From Bacteroidota bacterium (GTDB lineage: Bacteria; Bacteroidota; Ignavibacteria; UBA10030; UBA8401): a stretch of 64,000 bases of DNA. The stretch lies in the NCBI GenBank assembly GCA_041658205.1, contig JBBAAO010000001.1:992001-1056000 (forward strand), written 5' to 3'. Below the pieces are notes generated by a model. The model did no database searches, was not told the origin of the DNA, and saw only the letters and a list, made by a program, of their open reading frames with translations. The translations under genes were made by a program, and so were the position numbers. Of the stretch, positions 42,625-51,211 are shown piece by piece (the stretch's first letter is position 1; every line of letters begins with the position of its first letter).

Positions 42625-44041
42625 ATTTGGAAATGATGGGTGGCGCGCACTTGTTGGAGAACATTTCAACGAAGAGAATCTCTTTCGTGTAGCCGAAGCA
42701 TTTGTCCGATATCTTCAATCGGAAAATCTATCATCAAAACCTGTAGCGGTCGGATTTGATGGACGCGTTCTTTCCCGACAGTACGCTGAATTGTTCGCCA
42801 GTATTCTTTCCGCCCATAATATCAAGGCAATTCTTTCTGAAAATATTGTCCCTACACCCATACTATCCTTTAGTGTAAAACATCACCATTGTGGCGCGGG
42901 CATCGTACTTACGGCAAGTCACAATCCTCCTTCATACAATGGCGTAAAATTTAAAGCGGAATATGGCGGTCCGTTCACGGTTGAGGAGACAAGAAAAGTT
43001 GCAGCATTTCTCAGGGATGAATCCGAAAAACTACACACCACAGAAAATATTTCTCGGAAAAACTTTTACCCGGATTATTTTGAACACCTTACATCGGTGA
43101 TTGATTTCACTCTTTTGCGGGAATATGCTTTGAATCCAAAGAACAATCCCAGTGTGATGATCGATTCGATGGGTGGCGCTGGTCAAACAATTCTTGAAGA
43201 TATTCTTGTCGGGCTTGGCTGGCGTGCGCAGACAATCTTCGGATCCCCTGAACCAAATTTTTATGACCGTTGTCCGGAACCGATCGAAAAAAATCTTGAA
43301 CCGCTATTTTATAATGTAAGCGTTACAGACGCAATCATAGGCATCGCGACTGATGGAGATGCAGACCGGTGTGCCATTAGTTTTCCTGATGGAAAATGGG
43401 TGTCAGTCCAACAGACAATCCTTTTATTACTTTGGCATGTCTATCACTATAAAAACCTGCGCGGTGCGGTCATTAAATCTGTTCCCGTAACGGATAAAGT
43501 GCGCATGCTGGCTGAGCGATGGAATTTGCCGTTCTTTGATGTGAATGTCAGTTTTCAAAACATCACAGACATAATGATGAAAACTGATTTTCTGATCGGT
43601 GTTGAAGAGAGTGCCGGGTTCGGCATTAAAGGACATTTGCCGGAGCGCGATGGAATTTTATCCGGATTATTGTTTTGTGAGCTGCTGGCAATGAGTGGTA
43701 AATCACTGTACGAACTCTGGGAAGAAGTGAAAGGTATCGTCGGAGAGCTGCATTACAAAAGAATTGATATCGCAGCAGGTTCGTCAAACAGAGAAGAAAT
43801 GCTACATCACTGCGAACATTTTCATCCTTCAAAAAATCTTGAAGAATTTTTTATAGAAAAGGTTCGCAAACTATATGATAAAGAGATCTTAAATGGAATT
43901 AAATTTTTATTTGGAGATTCGCGCTGGCTGTTAATCCGAGCTTCGCAGACCGAACCGATAGTGAGGATCTATGCAGAGGGAAGAACAGAAGATGAACTGT
44001 TGAGATTATTAGAAGAAGGGAAGAAGTTAATCGATTACTAG
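42608..44041 (+). CDS. Phosphoglucomutase/phosphomannomutase family protein
   Basis: 477 residues starting MKQTIKFGNDGWRALVG at ATG 42608, inside the end of the previous gene. It interconverts hexose 1- and 6-phosphates through a phosphoserine: TAS104HNPPSYNGVKFK. The metal loop is D249-GDADR and the sugar-recognition loop is GVEESAGFG. The C-terminal phosphate-binding region reads RASQTEPIVRIYAEG. Which sugar is used (glucose, mannose or glucosamine) cannot be settled. It ends at a strong terminator. Confidence 0.92.
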   Translation: MKQTIKFGNDGWRALVGEHFNEENLFRVAEAFVRYLQSENLSSKPVAVGFDGRVLSRQYAELFASILSAHNIKAILSENIVPTPILSFSVKHHHCGAGIVLTASHNPPSYNGVKFKAEYGGPFTVEETRKVAAFLRDESEKLHTTENISRKNFYPDYFEHLTSVIDFTLLREYALNPKNNPSVMIDSMGGAGQTILEDILVGLGWRAQTIFGSPEPNFYDRCPEPIEKNLEPLFYNVSVTDAIIGIATDGDADRCAISFPDGKWVSVQQTILLLLWHVYHYKNLRGAVIKSVPVTDKVRMLAERWNLPFFDVNVSFQNITDIMMKTDFLIGVEESAGFGIKGHLPERDGILSGLLFCELLAMSGKSLYELWEEVKGIVGELHYKRIDIAAGSSNREEMLHHCEHFHPSKNLEEFFIEKVRKLYDKEILNGIKFLFGDSRWLLIRASQTEPIVRIYAEGRTEDELLRLLEEGKKLIDY

Positions 44042-44055
44042 AAGTGTGTTATTCT

Positions 44056-44096
44056 AAAGATGACCGTCACTTTTTAAGTGACAGTCATCTTTTTTT
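44056..44096 (+). terminator. Intrinsic terminator after the phosphohexomutase
   Basis: A 17-bp stem with one mismatch joins 44056-44072 and 44076-44092 around a 3-base loop. A T-run continues to 44096, touching the stop codon of the converging mqnC (44095). Confidence 0.85.
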
Positions 44097-45189
44097 ACGC
44101 TGCTTTTGTTCGTGTAATGGTTCGTTTGATATCGTAGAGTGTTCCCCGCTGTGCTGCATCAAAACCGGATTCGTGAATCAATTGGATACATTCTTCGGTG
44201 TTGGTCTTATTCACGAAATTTGCTGCCGCATGAACATTCTCTTCGAGAAGCGTCCCGCCAAAATCATCGGCACCGAAATGAAGCGCAATCTGCCCTGTCT
44301 TTTTCCCTTCGCTGAACCATGATGCCTGGATGTGATCAAAATTATCAAGATAGATTCTTGAGAAAGCAATTATTTCCAAATAGCGTTTTGGTGTTGCATA
44401 CGTCGGAATTATTTTTTCCAACGGAGTATTTCCCGGTTTGAAACTCCACGGAACAAATGCTGTGAATCCATGGAGTTCATCCTGTAGTTGACGAACAACT
44501 TCCAGATGTTCGATGATATCTTCATCCTTTTCCAGATGACCGTACATCATTGTTGCAGTTGATTTGAAACCAACATTATGCGCTGTACGCATCACATTCA
44601 GCCAATCCTCAGAAGTTCCTTTTTTGCTGCTGATCTTTTTCTTAACTCGGTCAGAAAGGATTTCAGCACCACCGCCTGGAATGGAGCGTTGCCCTGCATC
44701 CCATAATCGTTGCAACACTTGAGTCAGAGTTAATCCAGACACTCGAGCCATTTCAATTATTTCGGATGTGGAATAAAAATGAGGGTACACTTCCGGAACT
44801 TCTTTCACCGTTCGCTCTACCATCTCCACATAATATTCAAACGGCAGAGCAGGGTTCACTCCCCCCTGAAGAAGAATCGTCGTGATCCCTTTCTTGGCAG
44901 AGTCTTTAAATTTTTCCAGCATCTGATCTACCGTATAGGTGTAAACTCCTTCTTCACCGGGGTGACGATAGAACGCGCAGAAGATACAATCTACAGTACA
45001 GACATTGGTATAATTTGGATTTGAATCAAGGACGAACGTCACTTGAGGATCGGGATTCTTTTTGAAACGAATCTGATTTGCAAGATCTCCAAGTTCCAAC
45101 AATTGTCCATTACGAAGGAGGAATAATCCTTCTTCACGGTTGATGCGTTTGCCGTCACGAACTTTTGAATAAATTTCAGTGAGAGTCAT
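44095..45189 (-). CDS. mqnC: Cyclic dehypoxanthinyl futalosine synthase (radical SAM)
   Basis: 364 residues from ATG 45189; an in-frame TTG at 45213 lies within the upstream hairpin. The radical-SAM cluster motif is C64-TVD-C68-IF-C71. Family strings are ILLQGGVNPALPFEYYVEM, AGQRSIPGGGAEILSDRVK and MYGHLEKDEDIIEHLEVVRQLQDE. MqnC cyclises dehypoxanthine futalosine in the futalosine route to menaquinone. It is the last menaquinone gene of the cluster but sits directly after a strong terminator, so its expression may depend on read-through. Confidence 0.94.
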   Translation of the reverse strand: MTLTEIYSKVRDGKRINREEGLFLLRNGQLLELGDLANQIRFKKNPDPQVTFVLDSNPNYTNVCTVDCIFCAFYRHPGEEGVYTYTVDQMLEKFKDSAKKGITTILLQGGVNPALPFEYYVEMVERTVKEVPEVYPHFYSTSEIIEMARVSGLTLTQVLQRLWDAGQRSIPGGGAEILSDRVKKKISSKKGTSEDWLNVMRTAHNVGFKSTATMMYGHLEKDEDIIEHLEVVRQLQDELHGFTAFVPWSFKPGNTPLEKIIPTYATPKRYLEIIAFSRIYLDNFDHIQASWFSEGKKTGQIALHFGADDFGGTLLEENVHAAANFVNKTNTEECIQLIHESGFDAAQRGTLYDIKRTITRTKAA

Positions 45190-45192
45190 AGT

Positions 45193-45234
45193 AAAAATTA
45201 AAAACCCTGTCAAGAGGCAGAATCTTGACAGGGT
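45193..45234 (-). terminator. Intrinsic terminator between the TIR-like gene and mqnC
   Basis: On the minus strand ACCCTGTCAAGA (45234-45223) pairs perfectly over 12 bp with TCTTGACAGGGT (45215-45204) around a 7-base loop, then TTTTTAATTTTT (45204-45193). The mqnC ATG begins 4 bases past the T-run. Confidence 0.85.
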
Positions 45235-45247
45235 ATAAGGTAAAAAA

Positions 45248-46114
45248 TTAAAATGTAACTGTGTATCCAGCTGCTTTAAGGTCTTTAATAAGACTGAAAC
45301 TAATCTCTTCTAACTTCACGACAATTTCTTTATAGATAATACCGGGAATTCCTTTTGGTGGTGCATCATCTTTTTTATGGATGCAGCATACACGGTGCGA
45401 TCCTACTTTGCCGATGAGATATCCTAATTCAAACATCGCACTGTTGATGTCATCCGGATTGTAAAGATAATATGCATATTTTACTGTCGGGTATTGTTCT
45501 AAGAATCCCACGATTGCATCAGGAGCCGTTCCCCGTTGGAACATTATTCCTTCAATTCCCATTTCCTTCAACAAATTTGTTAACTGATTCTGCAATTCAG
45601 AAGTTGACGACGAAAGCACTAACACCTGTTTACTTGAAGACGATGTAACCGGTTGTGCAACAGGAGCAGCGGCTGCTGGAGATGCAGGTGCTGCTTTGGG
45701 CGGTTCAGGTTTTGGCGTTGCTGCCGGAACGGGCTGCGGTACTGCTTTCGGCACAGCGGGTTCTGGTTTTGGAGGAGCTGCAGCCACCGGAGCGGGTTTC
45801 GGTGGCGGAGCTTGTGCAGTATTTTTTTTGTATTCTGCTTCTGCAACGGGTAAAGAGAGTTTCACTGTTTCAAGAATCAACTGTGCGGAATTTTGGTAAA
45901 AATATGCACCGTTCTCATCCTTCGTGATTTTTTCTCTGAATGGAGTTGCTTTCTCACCAATCTTTGTGATAGTATCAAGACAAGACTTACGCCACATTAA
46001 GTACTGGCTTTGCATCTTAGCGTTATATCCGGAAAATTCGTGTCCACCTTCCGGAGCCAATTTTTCGCCTTGTTGAATTAACTCTTGAAGTTTCGTAACG
46101 GTCTGTTGATCCAT
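45248..46114 (-). CDS. Protein with helical N-domain, Pro/Ala linker and TIR-like nucleotide-binding domain
   Basis: 288 residues in three parts. Residues 1-97 are predicted helical, with W41 and several conserved-looking Gly/Glu; I recognise no family. Residues 98-160 are a low-complexity linker of Pro, Ala, Lys and Glu. Residues 161-288 resemble the TIR-like 'predicted nucleotide-binding' domain PF10137, seen in effectors such as Cap12. The match is best at S225-A-M-F228-E229-L-G-Y-L-I-G-K-V-G-SHRVCCIHK, PGIIYKEI and LIKDLKAAGY. Glu229 in the FELG motif is the expected catalytic or NAD-contacting residue. The usual VFIVHG start is replaced by VLVLSSS. It lies 28 bases after the MqnE-MqnA gene, inside the menaquinone unit, with no defence gene nearby. 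Function is open. Confidence 0.72.
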   Translation of the reverse strand: MDQQTVTKLQELIQQGEKLAPEGGHEFSGYNAKMQSQYLMWRKSCLDTITKIGEKATPFREKITKDENGAYFYQNSAQLILETVKLSLPVAEAEYKKNTAQAPPPKPAPVAAAPPKPEPAVPKAVPQPVPAATPKPEPPKAAPASPAAAAPVAQPVTSSSSKQVLVLSSSTSELQNQLTNLLKEMGIEGIMFQRGTAPDAIVGFLEQYPTVKYAYYLYNPDDINSAMFELGYLIGKVGSHRVCCIHKKDDAPPKGIPGIIYKEIVVKLEEISFSLIKDLKAAGYTVTF

Positions 46115-46142
46115 TGTCTCAATATGTTTTAGATTGGCTAAG

Positions 46143-48005
46143 TTACGAAATTACTTGAACTTCTTCAATAAGTTTTTTGAATATGTTCATTGCAGTTTTT
46201 TCTCGTTCACCGAGTCGATAGTTAAATCCTTCAAGAAATTCTGATGTTTCAGACTTTGTTAATGCTATCGCTTGTCCGTGTATTTGGCCGATTGTTTCGA
46301 GCTGGCTTTCACCTTTTTCAAGTGATTGTTGAATGATTTCCTGCAGTTCCGAAATTTTTTCGGCGGAAAGTGACTTCTTATGCGCCCAAACTGCAAAAAC
46401 GAATGGCAGCTTTTGCCATTCGTACCATTCCTTGGCAAGATCGAAAACAAGGTCAAATCCTAGTAATCCGGTTTTATTTGCCTTTAAGGCCTCGTCACCG
46501 ATTAATAAAATTGCATCAAACTGTGAATAATCGTTAACACTGGCGTGCATTCTGGTAAAAGTCGCTTTAACGTTGTATTTTTTCTCTAACAATACTTGTA
46601 ATAATCGAATAGATGTTGCAGTATCATCAATAATACCGATCTGTTTTCCTTTTAATCCCTGCCATCCTTCTTTTGAGAAGAGCATAACACTTTTTACTTG
46701 ATCGCGGGTGGCAATGCAAAAATTCATGGCCTGTAGTTTGTCTTCCTGAGAAAAATAATCCATCAACGAAAACAAACCTGCATCAATCTGGTCTTTTTGC
46801 GAAAGTTGACCCATACGTCTTGGAACGATCGGAAGCATTTTAAACTGGCGTTGTTCGAAGTGTTCATAGAATGGGACAGAATTGAGGTATGGAATCTTAC
46901 CGATAACATTTTCCGTATTCACATTCAACGCATTGTAATAGACATCCCGTTCAATAGGAATTTTTCCGGCGTCATTAATGATCTTGATCAGTTTATCTTT
47001 TGCCATCGTCATAGGACTGATGGCACCGGCATCGTGTGCAATTTTTTCACCACCGACCGTTCCATCCATATCGTCTGCTCCAAAATTCAGCGCCACCGAT
47101 GCAACTTCTTCCGTTAACATCACCCAGTATGCTTTGATGTGTGGAAAGTTATCCAGCATCAGTCGCGAAATGGCAATTGTTTTCAAATCTTCAACAGCAG
47201 AAGTAAAATTGTTCTTTGGTTTAATTCCGGTGTCGCCGGGTTGAAACGCCAGCGGAATGAACGAAAGGAATCCATGCGTTTCATCCTGCGCATCGCGCAG
47301 TTTTGTCATATGCGTAACGCGTTCTTCGTATGTTTCGATATGTCCATACAAAAGAGTGGCGTTTGAAGGGATTCCCATTTTATGCGCAGTTTTATGGACT
47401 TCAAACCATGTTTTTGCACCAATCTTTTGATTGAATAATAATTTCCGAACACGTTCCGAAAACACTTCCGCACCGCCGCCCGGCATTGTGCGCAAACCGA
47501 CCGCATATAATTGTTTTAACACTTCTTCAATCGGCATTTTAAATTTTTTATGGAAGAAATCAATCTCCACCGCCGTGAATGCTTTCACATCAACCTGAGG
47601 AAAATTCTTTTTAATATCTCGAACCATACCAAGATAATATTCCCACGGCCAGTCAGGATGTAAACCGCCGGTGATATGAACTTCATGAACATCAGAGTTG
47701 AGCTTAGAAAGAATCTCTTCGATTGTCATTTCATATGCATTATGCGACCCTTGTTTCACGGCAAAGTCGCAGAACTTGCATGAGAGTACGCAAATGTTTG
47801 TCGGTTCAATTTTTTGATTGACAACATAATACACGGCATCGCCGCTTTTCATTTGTTGTACAGCATGAGCCATCTTGCCGATGGAAATCAAGTCCTGTGA
47901 AGCGAACATGGTTAATCCATCATCAAGCGAAAGGCGTTTTCCTTGTTGAACTTTATCCCAAATAGGGAATAGATTTTTGTCTCTGAAATGTATTGTCGTA
48001 TTCAT
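46143..48005 (-). CDS. mqnE: Fused aminofutalosine synthase (MqnE) and chorismate dehydratase (MqnA)
   Basis: 620 residues. Residues 1-~365 are the radical-SAM enzyme MqnE: C72-VLS-C76-KF-C79 cluster motif, EVHITGGLHPDWPWEYYLGM, GLRTMPGGGAEVFSERVR, NATLLYGHIETYEERV. From ~366 (IGKIPYLNSVPFYEHFE) to the end the sequence is a complete MqnA-type dehydratase of periplasmic-binding-protein fold, including MLFSKEGWQGLKGKQIGIIDDTATSIRLL and AILLIGDEAL. MqnA turns chorismate into 3-enolpyruvyl-benzoate; MqnE joins it to adenosine from SAM, giving aminofutalosine. The polypeptide thus holds two consecutive steps. No stop or frameshift separates the halves. Confidence 0.92.
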   Translation of the reverse strand: MNTTIHFRDKNLFPIWDKVQQGKRLSLDDGLTMFASQDLISIGKMAHAVQQMKSGDAVYYVVNQKIEPTNICVLSCKFCDFAVKQGSHNAYEMTIEEILSKLNSDVHEVHITGGLHPDWPWEYYLGMVRDIKKNFPQVDVKAFTAVEIDFFHKKFKMPIEEVLKQLYAVGLRTMPGGGAEVFSERVRKLLFNQKIGAKTWFEVHKTAHKMGIPSNATLLYGHIETYEERVTHMTKLRDAQDETHGFLSFIPLAFQPGDTGIKPKNNFTSAVEDLKTIAISRLMLDNFPHIKAYWVMLTEEVASVALNFGADDMDGTVGGEKIAHDAGAISPMTMAKDKLIKIINDAGKIPIERDVYYNALNVNTENVIGKIPYLNSVPFYEHFEQRQFKMLPIVPRRMGQLSQKDQIDAGLFSLMDYFSQEDKLQAMNFCIATRDQVKSVMLFSKEGWQGLKGKQIGIIDDTATSIRLLQVLLEKKYNVKATFTRMHASVNDYSQFDAILLIGDEALKANKTGLLGFDLVFDLAKEWYEWQKLPFVFAVWAHKKSLSAEKISELQEIIQQSLEKGESQLETIGQIHGQAIALTKSETSEFLEGFNYRLGEREKTAMNIFKKLIEEVQVIS

Positions 48006-48027
48006 GATAATCGATTAGTAAATAAAA

Positions 48028-49794
48028 TTATCTCCAGTAACTGTCCCATCGTTCGTCCACTTTCTTTATGATACTTTCATCCATTGATAACGGATTGGGA
48101 TAACCGGTTTTCCATGTGGCATCGATCCCAAGGATACCTTTATAAATGGGGGAGATGCCGATCAATTTTTGTTCCGTAAAAATAATATCTCGTTCACAGT
48201 CGAAACGTGTGAAAACGCCCCAAATGTAACTCTCTTGTTCGTTAATATCCACGTCGAAACTAACTGTCGCCGCCATCTTCACCCCGAGAAGTTCAGGATG
48301 TTTCACAATTTTTTTAATAACAGCGTCACCATCTTTTTTCACTTTCACCAGAAGAAAAGCACCTTCAATCAAACGAGCGTCAATAATTCTTCTATCATAA
48401 GAAGAAAGAGATTTTACCACGTCGTTTAATTTTTTCACATTAATTTTTTGTTTCGGCTTTTTCTTCTGAGTCGCATCGATAATCATCTTGCTGCCGAGAT
48501 TCATTTTGAACGATGTAAAATCGAGCGTATCAAGAGGTACCTTTGGGATCATGATAAAATCAAAATGCGGATCGAAATTCTCATGGATTGCTTTAAGTAC
48601 CTCATTAAAATTTCGGACATCCACTTGTTCTGAAACAGTGATCAGACATTTTGTGAGTGAAAGCTGTCCTGTTCCCATTAAACCAAGCGCTGCTTTCATT
48701 GCTTCTTTTTGATATCGTTCATTGACAGAAACTACTAACAGATTGTGGAAACCTGCTTCATAATATGCCCAGATATTTTTCACTTCATGGTGAATCAGTC
48801 GTGCGAGCGGTGCAAGAATTTGTTGTGTAGCGTCTCCGATGAATTTATCTTCCATCGGAGGAATTCCGACGATTGTTGCTGGATAAATCGGATCTTTTCT
48901 GCGCGTGGCAGTTTGAATATGGAACACAGGGAATTCAGCGGCATTGGAATAATGTCCGAAATGATCTCCAAATGGTCCTTCTAAACGGCGTTCGTGTGGT
49001 TTTACAATTCCTTCAAAAATAAATTCTGCATTGGCAGGGACTGCTATGTTTAATGAACGTGCATTAACAAATTCTGTCGGTTTGCCGCGCAAGAAACCAG
49101 CAAACATTGCTTCATCAATTCCTTCCGGGAGTGCTGCAACTGTTGCCAAGAGCAACGCTGGATCGCTTCCAATAACAAGTGCTACTTCCAAGGGTTGATT
49201 TAATTTTTCAGCGGAGTGATAATGATAACCGCCTCCTTTGCCGATCTGCCAGTGCATCCCCGTGGTTTGATCGTCAAATTTTTGAATGCGGTACATTCCA
49301 ATATTTCTTTTCCCTGTTTTCGGATCGTACGTAATTACTTGCGGCAATGTCACAAAACGCCCACCGTCTTCCGGCCATGTTTTTAAGATGGGAAGTGCGG
49401 AGAGATTTGGTTTTTCAATTACAGCCTGTGAACGAGCGATGGTAACATTTTTTGGTCTGGCATTATATAATCTGCGAATCATTGCGGATTCTTCTAGCAG
49501 GATTTTCGGAGAGGGGGGCATCAATTTTTCGGCAAACGAGATCAATTGTTCGCCGAGTTCATCCGGATGTTTTCCCAATGCCAATTCAATTCGCCGTTCG
49601 TTTGCGAGCATATTAATGACAAGAGGAAAATCTGCCCCTTTCACATGTTCGAACAGCAAGGCCGGCTTCCCCAATTTTAGAGCGCGTGTTGCAATTTCGG
49701 TAATCTCCAATTCCGGATCGACTTCGACTTTTACGCGATGAAGTTCGCCGTTCTTTTCGAGATGTTTTACAAAATCTTGTAGATTATCAAACAT
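48028..49794 (-). CDS. ubiD: UbiD family decarboxylase (menaquinone pathway)
   Basis: 588 residues. A prenylated-FMN-dependent decarboxylase: N-terminal FDNLQDFVKHLEKNGELHRVKVEVDPELEITEI, IGMYRIQKFDDQTTGMHWQIGKGGGYHYHSAEK, the cofactor-site region EGPFGDHFGHYSNAAEFPVF, and a later GIPPMEDKFIGDATQQILAPLARL. The position beside ubiX and the mqn genes suggests it removes the carboxyl group of the prenylated naphthoate intermediate. It lies 3 bases after ubiX. Confidence 0.93.
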   Translation of the reverse strand: MFDNLQDFVKHLEKNGELHRVKVEVDPELEITEIATRALKLGKPALLFEHVKGADFPLVINMLANERRIELALGKHPDELGEQLISFAEKLMPPSPKILLEESAMIRRLYNARPKNVTIARSQAVIEKPNLSALPILKTWPEDGGRFVTLPQVITYDPKTGKRNIGMYRIQKFDDQTTGMHWQIGKGGGYHYHSAEKLNQPLEVALVIGSDPALLLATVAALPEGIDEAMFAGFLRGKPTEFVNARSLNIAVPANAEFIFEGIVKPHERRLEGPFGDHFGHYSNAAEFPVFHIQTATRRKDPIYPATIVGIPPMEDKFIGDATQQILAPLARLIHHEVKNIWAYYEAGFHNLLVVSVNERYQKEAMKAALGLMGTGQLSLTKCLITVSEQVDVRNFNEVLKAIHENFDPHFDFIMIPKVPLDTLDFTSFKMNLGSKMIIDATQKKKPKQKINVKKLNDVVKSLSSYDRRIIDARLIEGAFLLVKVKKDGDAVIKKIVKHPELLGVKMAATVSFDVDINEQESYIWGVFTRFDCERDIIFTEQKLIGISPIYKGILGIDATWKTGYPNPLSMDESIIKKVDERWDSYWR

Positions 49795-49797
49795 AAA

Positions 49798-50349
49798 TTA
49801 TTCTAATTCCTCAGCTCTCCAGCCGTTGCCTCTTTTTTCGCCAATCACTCCGAGAACTTTATCAGTGAAAGCGCCAATATATTCATCGACGTTTTTTGGA
49901 ACAAAATAGAGCGGAGGAGAGATCGGCATGATAATGGCGCCGTACGATGAAAGTTTTGCGCATTGTTCAAGGGTAAGCGTGGACATCGGTGTTTCACGGA
50001 CGCAAATAACAAGTTTATACCGTTCTTTCAAGGCAACTTGTGCTGTTCGGGTGATTAATGTATCGCCGATTCCGGATGCGATTTTGCCTAAAGTCGATGT
50101 AGAACAGGGGAGAATTACAAACGCATCAAAGTAATTAGATCCGGATGCTATTGGTGCTGTGAGATCTTTGTCGTCAAATTGTTTCTTTACATAGGGAAGA
50201 AGTTCAGTTTCTTCCATCTTCAATTCGTCTTTCAGCAGTACTTTTCCCCATTTGCTCACGACCAGAAATTTTTCAGAAATAGATTTCTTTAAAAAATCTA
50301 AAGCATAAACTGCCCCCGAACTGCCTGTGATGCCCAAAATTATTTTCAT
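49798..50349 (-). CDS. ubiX: Flavin prenyltransferase UbiX
   Basis: 183 residues. It makes prenylated FMN, the cofactor of UbiD. Signatures: ILGITGSSGAVYALDFLK, the FMN-binding PCSTSTLGKIASGIGDTLITRTAQVALKERYKLVICVRETPMS, and APPLYF-type MPISPPLYF. It is directly upstream of ubiD (3-base gap) and 16 bases after the prenyltransferase gene, a functionally coherent pair. Confidence 0.96.
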   Translation of the reverse strand: MKIILGITGSSGAVYALDFLKKSISEKFLVVSKWGKVLLKDELKMEETELLPYVKKQFDDKDLTAPIASGSNYFDAFVILPCSTSTLGKIASGIGDTLITRTAQVALKERYKLVICVRETPMSTLTLEQCAKLSSYGAIIMPISPPLYFVPKNVDEYIGAFTDKVLGVIGEKRGNGWRAEELE

Positions 50350-50365
50350 CGGTAAATCCTAAATT

Positions 50366-51190
50366 CTATATACTGACAAGTATCATTATGAGAATACTGA
50401 ATCCCACAATAATATTGATCTTAAAAAATGCCAATTCTACATCTTCTGCTTTGTGTTGTTCTAGCCAAAGGAGGAATCCGCTCAGCAGCAAAAACGGGAC
50501 TGCAATTAATGCCTTTAACGAAATCAGTACCAGAGCGACAAGAACGACGAATGCCAATATGTGCAACAAGCCGGAAATTTGCAATGCTCGTATCTTTCCA
50601 AAACGGGATGGAAAGGAAAATAAACCGGCTTTTTTGTCGAATTCTTCATCAAGTGTAGAATAAATAATGTCAAATCCGGTAGCCCAAAACAGGTTGAAGA
50701 GAGGTAAAAGCAATGCTTCACCAAATCTGTCAATTGAACCAGTCACAGCAAAAAATCCGCCGAGAGGTCCCATCGCTAATCCCATTCCCACTCCAAAATG
50801 TGCAAGAGGAGTAAAGCGTTTTAAGTATGGGTATATCACAAAGACGATCAACGGAATGGGAGAAAGATAGAAACAAAAATCAGAAATTAATTTTGCGGAT
50901 ATAAGATATAATGCTAAACCCAAAATCAGAACGCCGTAGCTTTCCTTTAAGTTCATCTTTCCACTGGGAAGTTCCCGATTTATTGTGCGGGGATTGTGCC
51001 TGTCGATCGAACGGTCAATAATTCTATTCAACGTCATTGCAACCAGTCGGGCACCGACTGCAGCAATAAGGACAAGGATGAGCAATAGTGTTGTCGGTCT
51101 TTCTTTTGATGCGAGGAACACACCGCTATAGATCATCGGCAGGGAAAAAAGGGTGTGTTCTATTTTAATAAACGATAAATATTTTTTCAA
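50366..51190 (-). CDS. mqnP: UbiA-type polyprenyltransferase (probable MqnP)
   Basis: 274 residues with a TTG start at 51190; an in-frame stop lies two codons upstream and the next ATG would cut the first helix. Eight or nine membrane segments. The first prenyl-diphosphate motif is N-RIID-RSID (NxxxDxxxD) followed by RHNPRTINRELPSGKM; the second is DIIYSTLDEEFDKKAGLFSFPSRFGK. In the futalosine route it attaches the polyprenyl tail to 1,4-dihydroxy-6-naphthoate. First gene of the menaquinone unit; a terminator ends 21 bases before its start. Confidence 0.9.
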   Translation of the reverse strand: MKKYLSFIKIEHTLFSLPMIYSGVFLASKERPTTLLLILVLIAAVGARLVAMTLNRIIDRSIDRHNPRTINRELPSGKMNLKESYGVLILGLALYLISAKLISDFCFYLSPIPLIVFVIYPYLKRFTPLAHFGVGMGLAMGPLGGFFAVTGSIDRFGEALLLPLFNLFWATGFDIIYSTLDEEFDKKAGLFSFPSRFGKIRALQISGLLHILAFVVLVALVLISLKALIAVPFLLLSGFLLWLEQHKAEDVELAFFKINIIVGFSILIMILVSI

Positions 51191-51211
51191 AAATCAACTC
51201 AATCTATTAAC

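Noticed and set aside
45653..45927. Three plus-strand ORFs rich in Cys, Arg and Gly opposite the TIR-like gene
   Set aside because: They are mirror translations of the GC-rich Pro/Ala linker and have no start signal or family similarity.
45248..46114. TIR-like gene as part of a defence island
   Set aside because: No nuclease, cyclase, restriction, toxin or CRISPR gene lies within 15 kb on either side; all neighbours are metabolic.
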